Positions 52,224 to 60,926 of a DNA stretch of 64,000 nt are shown here, piece by piece. The notes under the pieces were generated by a model. That model saw only the letters and a program-made list of their open reading frames with translations. It searched no databases and had not been told where the DNA came from. The stretch is from Anaerolineales bacterium (GTDB lineage: Bacteria > Chloroflexota > Anaerolineae > Anaerolineales > Villigracilaceae): the NCBI GenBank assembly GCA_014860745.1, contig JACZJC010000080.1, positions 1 to 64,000 on the forward strand, read 5' to 3'. A program made the position numbers and the translations under genes. Position 1 is the stretch's first letter, and the number at the start of each line of letters is the position of its first letter.

Positions 52224-53140
52224 TATTTTGCCCCCACGGAGATGACGACATTCCCTTTTTTGTGCCCTGCATCGACATAGCGGTGCGCCTCGACCATATC
52301 TTCCAGCGGATAGCTTCGGTCGATGAATGCTTTGATCTTGCCTGCCTCGACCAGCTCTTTGATGGAAATCAAGTTGTCCATGCTTTCCTTGGTGCTGAGC
52401 TTAGCCATTGACACATAGGTTCCGTTCGGCTTGAGAACTTTCGAATATTGTGATTTTGGGAATTTTGCAAGCGTATCAAAGATGACATCATATCGTTCTT
52501 CTCTGGATGAAAAATCATCTTTTGTATAGTCGATGACATGATCGGCACCCAGTGATTTCACCAGCTCCAGATTCGATGTGCTGCATACCCCGGTCACTTC
52601 CGCGCCGAAATATTTTGCCAACTGAATGGCATACGTCCCGACGCTTCCCGATGCGCCGTAGATCATGACTTTTTGTCCACGTTGGATATTTCCCTTTCGG
52701 AGCAGGCGCAGGGCTGTGGTCGCGCCGATGGGCATAGCGGCAGCTTCTGCATACGTCACGTTGTTTGGCTTGGTCACCATCATCGCCTTCTCGGGCAGAC
52801 ATTTATATTCAGCATAGCCGCCGAAATTTTCCGTGAGGGTGGAGGCGAAGACTTGGTCACCGACCTTGAAGCGGGTTACGTCTTTGCCGACTGCTTCCAC
52901 TACACCCGCAAGTTCAGAACCGAAGATCGGTTGTCTGGGCTTTGTGATGCCCAGCGCAAGGCGGGCGGGGATCCATACTGCGGCAGGGACGGTAAAACTT
53001 CGCATTCGAAAATCTGCGACGGTGACGGTGGTTGCGTGGACTTTAATCAAGATTTCATTGGCTTTTGGTGTCGGTTTTTGGACCTCTTCGAGTTGAAGAA
53101 CTTCGGGACCACCATATTGGCTTGCTACGATTGCTTTCAT
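52223..53140 (-). CDS. MDR-family NAD(P)H-dependent oxidoreductase, cassette 3
   Basis: A 305-residue member of the local reductase set, starting [20 protein letters not shown], with [34 protein letters not shown] and the end [18 protein letters not shown]. Zinc ligands are absent. AAGGAGTCTAAA before ATG 53140 fixes the start. It follows the DUF2306 gene by 48 bases. The broken gene at 22465 is closest to this copy (VHATTVT). Confidence 0.9.
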   Translation of the reverse strand: MKAIVASQYGGPEVLQLEEVQKPTPKANEILIKVHATTVTVADFRMRSFTVPAAVWIPARLALGITKPRQPIFGSELAGVVEAVGKDVTRFKVGDQVFASTLTENFGGYAEYKCLPEKAMMVTKPNNVTYAEAAAMPIGATTALRLLRKGNIQRGQKVMIYGASGSVGTYAIQLAKYFGAEVTGVCSTSNLELVKSLGADHVIDYTKDDFSSREERYDVIFDTLAKFPKSQYSKVLKPNGTYVSMAKLSTKESMDNLISIKELVEAGKIKAFIDRSYPLEDMVEAHRYVDAGHKKGNVVISVGAK

Positions 53141-53188
53141 TTTAGACTCCTTGTTTTTGAAATTATTAAGTGAACTTGATATCAATAT

Positions 53189-53878
53189 CTAAAGATGTAC
53201 TGTGCGGGTTGGCTTGATCGAACTCTTGCGGATGCTCCATTCAGCCACGGCAAGATTGATCACCCAAGCTGCGCCATTCAACAACGCGTTTTGAAATTCA
53301 TTGGGTGTGCCAAAGATCATTGCACCGACCATGCCCGTGAATACCTGCGTACCTGCACCAAGACCGATCGCGTAAGCGCGTGTCATCCAAGCCAGGTGCT
53401 GATCAACATCCTTCCGCAGGATGGCGAGGAATCCCAAGATGATCGAGAGAACCATGCCAGTTCCGAACAGGAGCCGAAAGGCATATAGCAGGTTGCTTGC
53501 GCCTTCCTGACGGGGATAGAACAAGGTCATCCAAACCGCTGAAAGCCCAACGAGAAGTCCAACTGGAACCAGAAACCTGCCAACCCAACGATGCCATTTA
53601 CTTCCACGCTGCCAAAGGCGACCCACGAACTGGAGCGCGCCAAGCAGGACATAGACCGCAGATGCAATAATGTGAATAACCACAGGCGAAGGAGAGGCAA
53701 AGAAGCGCGCGTTGTCTGGTGTGATCTCAGCCCCGCTTGCCAATTCGTTCAAGCGTAACGCGCCAAAGATCAAGGGAATGATGCTGAGGAAGATCAGCCC
53801 GACGGGCACCCACCACGATGTTTGAATTTTTCTTGCAGGTGATTTGATTTGACTTGTATTTTGAATGATCGCTTTCAT
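53189..53878 (-). CDS. DUF2306-type membrane protein
   Basis: A 229-residue protein with about six helices (WVPVGLIFLSIIPLIFGALR, PSPVVIHIIASAVYVLLGAL, GTGMVLSIILGFLAIL). HIIASAVYVLLGALQF, KWHRWVGRFLVPVGL and DVDQHLAWMTRAYAIGLGAG carry the conserved histidines of the DUF2306 family, which resembles cytochrome b561-like proteins; heme binding is not proven. AAGGAGTTTAAG gives a strong start. It lies between the DUF4386-like gene at 53909 and the MDR reductase. Confidence 0.85.
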   Translation of the reverse strand: MKAIIQNTSQIKSPARKIQTSWWVPVGLIFLSIIPLIFGALRLNELASGAEITPDNARFFASPSPVVIHIIASAVYVLLGALQFVGRLWQRGSKWHRWVGRFLVPVGLLVGLSAVWMTLFYPRQEGASNLLYAFRLLFGTGMVLSIILGFLAILRKDVDQHLAWMTRAYAIGLGAGTQVFTGMVGAMIFGTPNEFQNALLNGAAWVINLAVAEWSIRKSSIKPTRTVHL

Positions 53879-53908
53879 CTTAAACTCCTTGGAAAGATTT
53901 GTTGGTTC

Positions 53909-54586
53909 TCAAGCTGCTTTGCTCGGTTCTTGTGAAACGATTCCCTGAGCAAGCACGGATTCTGACTTTTTCTTCCGTCGTTCGGAAAAGAGGGCGTATC
54001 CCAGCCAGACCATAGCGGTCCCAATCGGTATCGATGTCAACTGGACGAGTTGATAAGGAAGCAGCGTAAACATGGTGCCCGCCAAAGGACCTGATACCGC
54101 AAACAGGGCAGCCGCCCAGCGCGGCAGGATGCGAGCGCGGAACATAGCCAAGCCAAATAGCAGAGAGCCGAGGACATACAGTATTGATGCGAGGGAATAG
54201 ATTGTTGTGAGGCTGCCAAGGTCCGTTGGGCTACCAACCCCACTTGACAACTGCAATGCGCTCGCTACAAACGTTGGCGCTACGGTCGTCAACAGCGGTA
54301 GGATTGTGGGTTCGATGAATGAAATGCACATCTGAACTGCATAATAGGTGGTTAGCAGAAAATAGCCAGCCAAACCCTGCCAACCGGTTTCTTCCACCTG
54401 TCTGGCGTAGAGCCCGGTAATACCGAGCAGACCAAAGATCGATATGGAGGTCTTGAGGGAAGTGATAATGATGAATGTGCTGGTATTGATAGATGGATGG
54501 GTCGGCTGAACAGCAGTAAAAATAATCCCTGCCACCATGGCAGATAAGCCTGCCCAACGGATGAGTTTCGGGGTGGTCACTTTCAT
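53909..54586 (-). CDS. DUF4386-like polytopic membrane protein
   Basis: A 225-residue protein with about seven helices, paralogous to the next gene upstream: WAGLSAMVAGIIF, LLGITGLYARQVEETGWQGL, LASILYVLGSLLFGLAMFRA, RILPRWAAALFAVSG, AMVWLGYALFSERR. ATG 54586 has AAAGGAGAGCAAA; longer readings enter the promoter region. It has its own promoter with the ATGTGGGG array upstream. Function unknown. Confidence 0.82.
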   Translation of the reverse strand: MKVTTPKLIRWAGLSAMVAGIIFTAVQPTHPSINTSTFIIITSLKTSISIFGLLGITGLYARQVEETGWQGLAGYFLLTTYYAVQMCISFIEPTILPLLTTVAPTFVASALQLSSGVGSPTDLGSLTTIYSLASILYVLGSLLFGLAMFRARILPRWAAALFAVSGPLAGTMFTLLPYQLVQLTSIPIGTAMVWLGYALFSERRKKKSESVLAQGIVSQEPSKAA

Positions 54587-54667
54587 TTTGCTCTCCTTTT
54601 GAACCAGTAAGATAAGTGTCTGAGATTGACACCCGGCATTGCTGCCTGTTTGAGTTCGATTGATGAC

Positions 54668-54724
54668 AATATACAAATCAATGTGGGGGGATGTCTTCCC
54701 CAGATGTGGGGATTTCGGGTGGGG
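54668..54724 (-). promoter_or_regulatory. Promoter with ATGTGGGG box array, copy 1
   Basis: ATGTGGGG at 54681-54688 and 54704-54711, a partial GTGGGG at 54718-54723, and an opposed CTTCCCC between the first two. On the minus strand TATATT (54673-54668) follows the first box by seven bases, so the box lies at about -35. The flank down to the start at 54586 is about 85 percent identical to that at 56034-56165. An activator of the MalT type could bind here. The remaining 54725-54823 is featureless. Confidence 0.55.
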
Positions 54725-54823
54725 ATTTATGGAGGACGGGAACGATCGATTAAGTGGAAATTAAGTACACAAGGGACAAGCAATCCTACGGCGCTTGTCC
54801 CTTGTGCAAAGTCTCTCGCGAAT

Positions 54824-55555
54824 TTACTTGGCTTCGGTTTGGCTAAGCTGCGAGCTTACCATGCCCGGCACGACTTCCGATGATCTCTCGCGGCGTTCAG
54901 AAAAGAGCGCGTATCCCAGCCAAACCATCGCCAGCCCAACGGGTATCATGGCGATCTTCGCCTGGTATTCGTGCGGAAACATTCCGCCGATGGGGATCAA
55001 CACGGCTGCGAGTGTGAGCAAACCACCTGCCCAGCGCGGCAGGACTCGGGCGCGGAATGTAGCAATGCCAAACAGCAAGGCTCCCAGGATATACATGGGT
55101 CCGGAGATATTCCACAGCATTGGCAGGACTCCAAGGTCAACCGTGCTGGGGACTCCAGTAAGCATCCCAAGAAGGCTTTCTACAAAGGCAGGTGACTCGG
55201 CTGCCAGATGTGGCAGGATAAATGCTTCGACGAATGAAAAGCCTGTTATGAGCAAAAACCAGACGCTAAGCAGGAGGAAGCCAGTCAGACCCAGCCAACC
55301 GGACTTTTCCACTTGCCGGGCATACAACCCTGCCATGCCGAACAGTCCGAAAAAGCCCAGGACAGTCGCAACAATGTGGACGTTTACCCAAGTGGTGGTG
55401 GTAACCGATGAAGGGACATTCTCTGGGTGGAACATTCCAATAATGATGAAACACAGCCCTGCTAACATTGCAGATAAACCTGCCAGCCGCATGAGAGTGG
55501 CTGCGTTCATAATTGCTTTGCTTTCTTTGATCGAATTCTTTCCATTGGCGTTCAT
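54824..55555 (-). CDS. DUF4386-like polytopic membrane protein
   Basis: A 243-residue paralogue of 53909-54586, with LAGLSAMLAGLCFIIIGMFH, FFGLFGMAGLYARQVEKSGW, YILGALLFGIATFRARVLPR and MVWLGYALFSERRERS. AAAAGGAGAAAACAA precedes ATG 55555; an internal Met at residue 16 aligns with the paralogue start and is an alternative. It follows the small membrane gene at 55605 by 49 bases and probably shares its promoter. Confidence 0.82.
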   Translation of the reverse strand: MNANGKNSIKESKAIMNAATLMRLAGLSAMLAGLCFIIIGMFHPENVPSSVTTTTWVNVHIVATVLGFFGLFGMAGLYARQVEKSGWLGLTGFLLLSVWFLLITGFSFVEAFILPHLAAESPAFVESLLGMLTGVPSTVDLGVLPMLWNISGPMYILGALLFGIATFRARVLPRWAGGLLTLAAVLIPIGGMFPHEYQAKIAMIPVGLAMVWLGYALFSERRERSSEVVPGMVSSQLSQTEAK

Positions 55556-55604
55556 TTGTTTTCTCCTTTTGAATTCAAAAAATAGGGTTCGAATTTCGGG
55601 ATAT

Positions 55605-56021
55605 CTACTTCTTCCACGGATCGCCGGGCGCTTTCACATACTGATTGAAGACATAGCCCCAAGGGATTGCGAGTGGAACCAGAACAATACCCACGAGGTT
55701 GTTGATCAATACCTCTTGAACGTCCGGAGCTAACTGCCCGGCAGACCATTGGGGGAGCGCGAACGCCAGAACCCAGATAGCCTTCCACAGAAACTCGAAG
55801 AACAGCAGTGGCAGCATCTTGAGTGGGCGATGAATTCCTACCCCTGCCAGGAGCGCCAGCCCAGCGAGTACACTGAGCACAACGCTGCCCATGGTCGACA
55901 AATTTGCAGGAGGGTTGAAAATCGCGGGCAATTTATAGATTGCCAACCCAGTAGCCATAAACGCATACATCGCTCGCAGCATGTAGAGCCTTAATATCGA
56001 TACTTCGGACTTGCTATTCAT
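55605..56021 (-). CDS. Small polytopic membrane protein
   Basis: A 138-residue protein with four helices (YMLRAMYAFMATGLAIYKLP, MGSVVLSVLAGLALLAGVG, LPLLFFEFLWKAIWVLAFAL, NNLVGIVLVPLAIPWGYVF). I do not recognise a named family. AAAAAGGAGACAAATAT gives a strong start at ATG 56021; longer readings run into the promoter. It is the first gene of the operon downstream of the third MalT-like regulator. Confidence 0.7.
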   Translation of the reverse strand: MNSKSEVSILRLYMLRAMYAFMATGLAIYKLPAIFNPPANLSTMGSVVLSVLAGLALLAGVGIHRPLKMLPLLFFEFLWKAIWVLAFALPQWSAGQLAPDVQEVLINNLVGIVLVPLAIPWGYVFNQYVKAPGDPWKK

Positions 56022-56105
56022 ATATTTGTCTCCTTTTTGAACCAATAAGATAAGTGCCTGAGGTTGACACCCGGCGTCGCCGCCTGTTTGGGTTCGGTTG
56101 AAGAC

Positions 56106-56162
56106 AATATACAAATGGATGTGGGGAGATGTCTTCCCCATATGTGGGGATTGGATGTGGGG
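56106..56162 (-). promoter_or_regulatory. Promoter with ATGTGGGG box array, copy 2
   Basis: Three ATGTGGGG boxes at 56119-56126, 56142-56149 and 56155-56162, with an opposed CTTCCCC at 56133-56139. The minus-strand -10 is TATATT (56111-56106). The boxes are 98-141 bases before ATG 56021. Layout and sequence repeat those at 54668-54724. Confidence 0.58.
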
Positions 56163-56169
56163 AGAATCG

Positions 56170-56204
56170 AAAAACCCCGCCAGAAAAATGTGGCGGGTTT
56201 TTTA
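56170..56204 (-). terminator. Terminator of regulator 3
   Basis: CCCGCCA and TGGCGGG (56176-56182, 56191-56197) with A-rich and T-rich outer arms give a strong hairpin 20 bases after the regulator stop. It separates regulator transcription from the following operon. Confidence 0.82.
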
Positions 56205-56222
56205 GATTCGTGCATTTCAGGC

Positions 56223-58976
56223 TTAGATCAAACCGAGTTCAATCGCCCGTTTGACAGCCGCCCTACGACTATTCACATTGAGCTTGTTGTAAATGCTCTT
56301 GGTATGCGTCCGCACTGTGCTCAAAGCGATGACGAGCTCCTGAGCGATTTCGGGACCTGACAACTCGGTCTTGAACAGCCGCAGGATGTCCAACTCTCGC
56401 TGACTGAGCGCCTCGATCATGGACCCTGAAACTGGTGCGGCGGGAATAGGCATTTCCTCCCCGAATCCTTTTCGCTCCGCCTCAAATGCCGACAACAGTT
56501 TAGCGACGTAGTCTGGAGTGCTCTTGCTTGTGACGGCTTTGCGAAGTAACTTTTCCATAGCTGCGCCTTCGTCTACAAATATGCGAATGTATCCCTCCGG
56601 CTCAGCCAGTTTGAGAGCTCGTTCTAGTGACGACAGAGCAGCGGGCATATCCTCTTGCAGTTGATGCGCCAGTGCCAGCAAGATTAGGATTTCGATCACG
56701 CTATTCATCCTGCCGCCTTCTTCTGCCGCTTTCAGAAGACCTTCCAAGTATCCAATCGCGTCACGCAGCAAACGATCTATATGGTCGCTTTGATATTGAG
56801 ACAGCAATAATCTTGCGAATGTGATTTGCTCAAACTCTCGCAAGTAGCTAGGTTCTTCATCAATCGATAGTTTCTGTGTACGCGCCCAAGCCAGAGCTTT
56901 TTCCAACTCACCCTGCTTGATCCAAACCCGTGCTTTCAACGCCTGAATGGGTCGAACATTTGGCGCGAAATCACCTACATACAAGGGCTCTGCCTCATCC
57001 AGCAAATCCAGCGCGCCATCCAAATCTCCCTGCACCCCTTGGATTCGAGCCATCGCAACACGCCAGCGATATGGGTTCTTCGGTAATCCGTTGAGTTCGC
57101 CAAGTTCCTTGCTTTTTAAAAGATGCTGTTCGGCGGTATCCAAATCATTATGCTCACAGTATAGATCGCTCATGCCCACATGCATATCCGCTGCGCCGCG
57201 CAAAACGGACGTTCCCTGCTTTGTCGCAAGCTGCAGTCCGCGCTCGTAAATGCTCATTGCCTCATGCAGACGACCTTGTATGATTCTTATATCCGCCTGA
57301 ACAACCGAGCCGCCAACCACATCCGAGATGAATCCGACCTTGTGTAAATGAGCCATACCATCTGAATACATCTGATGCGCTGTCTCGAGATCCCCATTTG
57401 TCCAGAAGGCAAGCCCCAGGAGCGACGATGCCGCTCCGCGCAGTAAATCGTCATCCTCACGTGCCAGGTCAAGCACCTGTCGGGCATATTTCATAGTGTC
57501 TGCTATCTTGCCGTGAATCAGGGCAATTCCAGCATGGTACATCGCGACCAAACCAGGCAGGCGCTGAAAATCCTCTCCATCCACGTAAATGGGTTGTTCA
57601 TGAATCTCTTTATCCAGCCATCGTTCGGCTTGCTGTAATCGCTTCTCAACATCATCAAGTTGACCAGTTTGCAGTAACGTGCCTGCGTAGTGAACGCTGA
57701 GTATGGGTCTGGACTGCAACACTTCATCAGGGAGTTCCTTGAGCCAGGCCAACAATGTGGTCTCCTGTCTATTTCGCCGTGCTTCTGGTACGGCTCGTTC
57801 GATCAGGTTTGCCGTTCGCTCGAAATCCTTTGCCTCCAGTGCATGATGGATCGCATCTGCTGTCAAATTATTTTGTTCATACCATTCACTTGCACGCTTA
57901 TGCAGGGCGAAAACTTTATCCGGCTGCTCTGTCATAAGGTGCATACGAAGGACATCTGCGAAGAGATGATGATAGCGAAACCAATACCGCTTGTCATCAA
58001 GGGAGATGAGAAACAAATTTCCCCGCTGTAAGTTCTCCAATCTTGCCTTGCTTTCCAATTGATTGGTGACAGCATCGCAGAGCGGACCATTCAAACGATC
58101 CAGGATGGATGTTTGCAGCAAAAAGTTTCGAATTGCTTCGGGCTGACGCTGCAACACCTCTTCAGCCAGATAATCCACAATATAGCGATGATCTCCTGCG
58201 AACACCTGGATAAATCCGTGGACATCCTGTTGTCCCTTCATTGAAAGTGCCGCGAGTTGCAGACCGGCGATCCAACCTTCGGTACGGGTTTCCAATGCAG
58301 AAACATCTTCTGTCGTGAGGTTCAATCCCATTACTTGATTGAGAAATTCAGCGGCTTCGGATGGCGTAAAACGCAGATCCGCGGCGCGCAGTTCGGTCAA
58401 TTGATTGCGGACACGAAAACGGGCTAGTTGTAGATTTGGATCCTCACGAGTGGTGATCGCCAGGTGCATTTGCGGTGGCAAGTGTTCCAACAGAAAGGTG
58501 AGAACATTGTCAACCGGTCTGGCGTCCACCAAATGGTAGTCGTCAAGGACGAGGATGAACTTGTCCGGGATGGTGGAAATTTGGTTGAGCAGGGTTGTCA
58601 GGATCGATTCGGTTGGCGGCGGCTGAGGAGCTTGGAGCACACCCAATACATCTTCTCCAATCTTCAACTCAATCGTCTGCAAAGCAGCGACAAGGTATGT
58701 CAGAAAGCGTGTTGGATCATTATCCGCTTCGTCCAATGACAGCCAGGCGACCCTCACCCCTAGCCCCTCTCCCAGTGGGAGAGGGGAAGGGGTGAGGGCG
58801 GCAACCCATTCGCTGACCAGCGTAGTTTTGCCAAAGCCGGCGGGAGCAGAAATGAGGGTCAGTCTGCGGCTTGCGCGGAGGCCATCGTTCAGTTGTTCGA
58901 TCAGGCGAGGGCGTACGACGAGTTGTGGTTGAGGCGGGGGGATATAAAGTTTGGTGGCTAAAATTGGCAAAGACAT
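56223..58976 (-). CDS. MalT-like LuxR-family ATP-dependent regulator, cassette 3
   Basis: A 917-residue STAND regulator with Walker A SAPAGFGKTT, Walker B FILVLDDYHLVD, TTREDPNLQLARFRVRNQL and a long TPR-like region. Its LuxR domain reads LSQRELDILRLFKTELSGPE and LSTVRTHTKSIYNKLNVN. The recognition helix (STVRTHTKS) differs from the other two (STVKGHN, NTVKGHN), which fits its different candidate operator. Residues about 60-76 (LTPSPLPLGEGLGVR) are palindrome-derived. TATAAT is six bases before the ATG. Likely target: the operon from 56021 to 50594. Confidence 0.92.
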   Translation of the reverse strand: MSLPILATKLYIPPPQPQLVVRPRLIEQLNDGLRASRRLTLISAPAGFGKTTLVSEWVAALTPSPLPLGEGLGVRVAWLSLDEADNDPTRFLTYLVAALQTIELKIGEDVLGVLQAPQPPPTESILTTLLNQISTIPDKFILVLDDYHLVDARPVDNVLTFLLEHLPPQMHLAITTREDPNLQLARFRVRNQLTELRAADLRFTPSEAAEFLNQVMGLNLTTEDVSALETRTEGWIAGLQLAALSMKGQQDVHGFIQVFAGDHRYIVDYLAEEVLQRQPEAIRNFLLQTSILDRLNGPLCDAVTNQLESKARLENLQRGNLFLISLDDKRYWFRYHHLFADVLRMHLMTEQPDKVFALHKRASEWYEQNNLTADAIHHALEAKDFERTANLIERAVPEARRNRQETTLLAWLKELPDEVLQSRPILSVHYAGTLLQTGQLDDVEKRLQQAERWLDKEIHEQPIYVDGEDFQRLPGLVAMYHAGIALIHGKIADTMKYARQVLDLAREDDDLLRGAASSLLGLAFWTNGDLETAHQMYSDGMAHLHKVGFISDVVGGSVVQADIRIIQGRLHEAMSIYERGLQLATKQGTSVLRGAADMHVGMSDLYCEHNDLDTAEQHLLKSKELGELNGLPKNPYRWRVAMARIQGVQGDLDGALDLLDEAEPLYVGDFAPNVRPIQALKARVWIKQGELEKALAWARTQKLSIDEEPSYLREFEQITFARLLLSQYQSDHIDRLLRDAIGYLEGLLKAAEEGGRMNSVIEILILLALAHQLQEDMPAALSSLERALKLAEPEGYIRIFVDEGAAMEKLLRKAVTSKSTPDYVAKLLSAFEAERKGFGEEMPIPAAPVSGSMIEALSQRELDILRLFKTELSGPEIAQELVIALSTVRTHTKSIYNKLNVNSRRAAVKRAIELGLI
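58750..58799. repeat. In-frame palindrome, near-perfect copy (cassette 3)
   Basis: CCCTCACCCC and GGGGTGAGGG ends enclose CCTCTCCCA-G-TGGGAGAGG. It encodes LTPSPLPLGEGLGVR at the same residue position as in the other two regulators. Confidence 0.88.
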
Positions 58977-58982
58977 AGAGTC

Positions 58983-58988
58983 ATTATA
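58983..58988 (-). promoter_or_regulatory. -10 box six bases from the start codon, regulator 3
   Basis: TATAAT on the minus strand, then GACTCT and ATG 58976. A CTGACA lies about 18 bases further upstream as a possible -35. A leaderless transcript is predicted. Confidence 0.55.
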
Positions 58989-59109
58989 AGACTAACACCT
59001 AAATAATTGTCAGGTTCCCAGTTAAGCGAAATCGTTCTTTTTCCAGTCTAGTTTAAAAATACAACCATGTCTTTCCACCCCGGGTTTGTATCTATTCAGG
59101 AATCTCCGC

Positions 59110-59973
59110 CTAAAGGCCATAGACCACCATCAGCATCATGGAGGAAAGCATATATACCGAGGCATATTTAAACAGGCCGAAATTCAAGTGCTCGGAAGGT
59201 TTCATTAGGCTGATGACCGCCAAAGCCGTTAACCCGGCGGAGAGGACAACCAGCACGCGCAGGTAGCCCCAAGTCATGCCGATACCATAAGCGGCGATGC
59301 CGATCATCAACGCGGCGATAATGCTGGAAATGGCGATGGTTGCCCTCGTGACGGTGAATCCATACGTCGAGGGAAAGGTTGGCACACCCGCAGCTTTGTA
59401 ATCCCCATGGTATTTCATGCTGAAGGTCATAATGTGTGTGGGAATCCAGAAAAGGATCGAAAGCGCCAGTACAATACCGATCCAATCGAGGCTTCCGGTT
59501 GCCAGTACGCGCCCAGCCAAAATCGGCATGCCGCCCGAAATGCCGCCCCAGACGATGCTCCATGCCGTGCGGCGTTTGAGCCAAATGGTGTAAATCACTA
59601 CATCGAAAAAAAGCCCGGCGAAAACGACCAACCCATAGAGCGGATTCGTCATCACGGCCCATCCAACACCAACCGCCGAAAACACCAATCCCAAACGTAA
59701 TGCCTCAACCTGGCTGACCCTGCCCGATGCCAACGGCCGGTTATGCGTGCGTTTCATTTTGCTGTCGATGTCGCGGTCATACCACATATTCAAGATGGTG
59801 CTCCCGCTGATTGCCAGAAACAGGCTGACAGTCAGGCCTGCGAGCGTCGGCCAGTGCGTCACCGGACAACTGGCGCTCATATATCCCGCCAGACCAGTGG
59901 CAAGCAACAGGCCGGTTTGCAGGCTCTTGATCAACGGAAAATACAGGCGTACTTTGGTGAGAAGGATTTGCAT
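59110..59973 (-). CDS. ctaB: Protoheme IX farnesyltransferase (heme O synthase)
   Basis: A 287-residue UbiA-family membrane prenyltransferase that adds farnesyl to heme b to give heme O for heme-copper oxidases. The polyprenyl-diphosphate motif is NMWYDRDIDSKMKRTHNRP (Asp-rich, residues about 62-80), and the second conserved region is IPTHIMTFSMKYHGDYKAAG. About eight to nine helices and the length fit CtaB/CyoE. AAGGAAAACCC precedes the ATG. It lies downstream of the SUMF1 lipoprotein and the heme-copper-like gene, separated by a hairpin, which supports a respiratory role for the group. Confidence 0.93.
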   Translation of the reverse strand: MQILLTKVRLYFPLIKSLQTGLLLATGLAGYMSASCPVTHWPTLAGLTVSLFLAISGSTILNMWYDRDIDSKMKRTHNRPLASGRVSQVEALRLGLVFSAVGVGWAVMTNPLYGLVVFAGLFFDVVIYTIWLKRRTAWSIVWGGISGGMPILAGRVLATGSLDWIGIVLALSILFWIPTHIMTFSMKYHGDYKAAGVPTFPSTYGFTVTRATIAISSIIAALMIGIAAYGIGMTWGYLRVLVVLSAGLTALAVISLMKPSEHLNFGLFKYASVYMLSSMMLMVVYGL

Positions 59974-59999
59974 GGGTTTTCCTTTTTATTTTTAGATAA

Positions 60000-60029
60000 A
60001 TAAGGGCAGGTTATAAAGCCTGCCCTTAT
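60000..60029. repeat. Hairpin between SUMF1 gene and ctaB
   Basis: ATAAGGGCAGG and CCTGCCCTTAT form an 11-bp perfect stem around TTATAAAG. It starts seven bases after the SUMF1 stop on the minus strand. The flanking T-run is weak, so it may attenuate rather than end transcription into ctaB. Confidence 0.6.
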
Positions 60030-60035
60030 CTAAAA

Positions 60036-60926
60036 TCATCTTGCACACCTAAACCCAACGCCCGGGCTGAAGTATGTGGGGGTTGCATTGTTACGCACCC
60101 AGAGCCGCAGGTCCATATCGTAGGTATCTTTTGAGCCGCCGCGCATAAAGCGGTAGTGCATGCCTTCGTATACATCGCCAGTCCATTGCCAGACGTTCCC
60201 GGCCATGTCGTAGAGTCCGTAGGGCGAGGCGGAATCGAGCGTTTGATAATCGCTGTATTTTTGTCCGTTGTAAAAACCTACGGGACTGGTGCGCGAGCCA
60301 AAGGAACTCATGTCTTCAAACGGATCGCGGCTGGAGTAGAAGTTGGCGTGTTCGCGTGTGATCTCATCACCCCATGGGAAGGGGCGTTCATCCGTGCCGC
60401 GGCCGGCCTTTTCCCATTCCATTTCGGTGGGCAGGCGATGATCGTAATATTCACAGTAGCCCCACGCGCCGAACCAGGTGACGGATGTCATTGGGTGATT
60501 GGAGTACCCGTCCTGAACCGTGAATTTCGACCCGTCGAATCGGATACGCTGGGATGGGTCATCAAGCGGGATGAAGAGCCAATCGCCCGCTTCGATCTTT
60601 TCTTCGTGCTTGACTCCATGGAACTCGTCGCCTGGGTAAAAGCCGACAATTTGTTCTTCGTCAACTTTGACATATCCCTCCGCGAGCGCCGCATTGAGGA
60701 AGCCCGCGTATTGAGCGGTGGTCACATCGGTGATCATAATTTCGTAGGCTTCGGTACTTTCAACATCTTCATGCTGACCGAAATAAAATTCGCCGGCAGG
60801 GATTTGCGCCCAGGAGCTGGGGTCGATGCCTGTGTCGAAGGCGGGAATCGGAGCGTTCAAATCTACGGGGGCGCAGGATGTCAATAGCACAGCAACCAGG
60901 CTTATCGTTAGAAAGAGGCGTTTCAT
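60036..60926 (-). CDS. SUMF1/FGE-domain lipoprotein (NirV-like)
   Basis: A 296-residue lipoprotein with lipobox LLTSC (Cys about 18) and a formylglycine-generating-enzyme-like (SUMF1) domain. Recognisable pieces are WAQIPAGEFYFGQHED, MTSVTWFGAWGYCEYYDHRL, PTEMEWEKAGRGTDERPFPW, YGLYDMAGNVWQWTGD and FMRGGS...VGFRCAR. Most such proteins are not sulfatase activators. NirV, a SUMF1 protein encoded beside nitrite reductase genes, is a known example linked to denitrification. The start overlaps the previous stop (ATGA) and has the ideal AGGAGGTGAT. Its partner is therefore probably the 12-TM protein encoded just before. Confidence 0.85.
   Translation of the reverse strand: MKRLFLTISLVAVLLTSCAPVDLNAPIPAFDTGIDPSSWAQIPAGEFYFGQHEDVESTEAYEIMITDVTTAQYAGFLNAALAEGYVKVDEEQIVGFYPGDEFHGVKHEEKIEAGDWLFIPLDDPSQRIRFDGSKFTVQDGYSNHPMTSVTWFGAWGYCEYYDHRLPTEMEWEKAGRGTDERPFPWGDEITREHANFYSSRDPFEDMSSFGSRTSPVGFYNGQKYSDYQTLDSASPYGLYDMAGNVWQWTGDVYEGMHYRFMRGGSKDTYDMDLRLWVRNNATPTYFSPGVGFRCAR

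Noticed and set aside
54795-55733. Plus-strand frame of 312 codons
   Set aside because: Antisense to two well-supported membrane protein genes; its residues are low-complexity shadow sequence.
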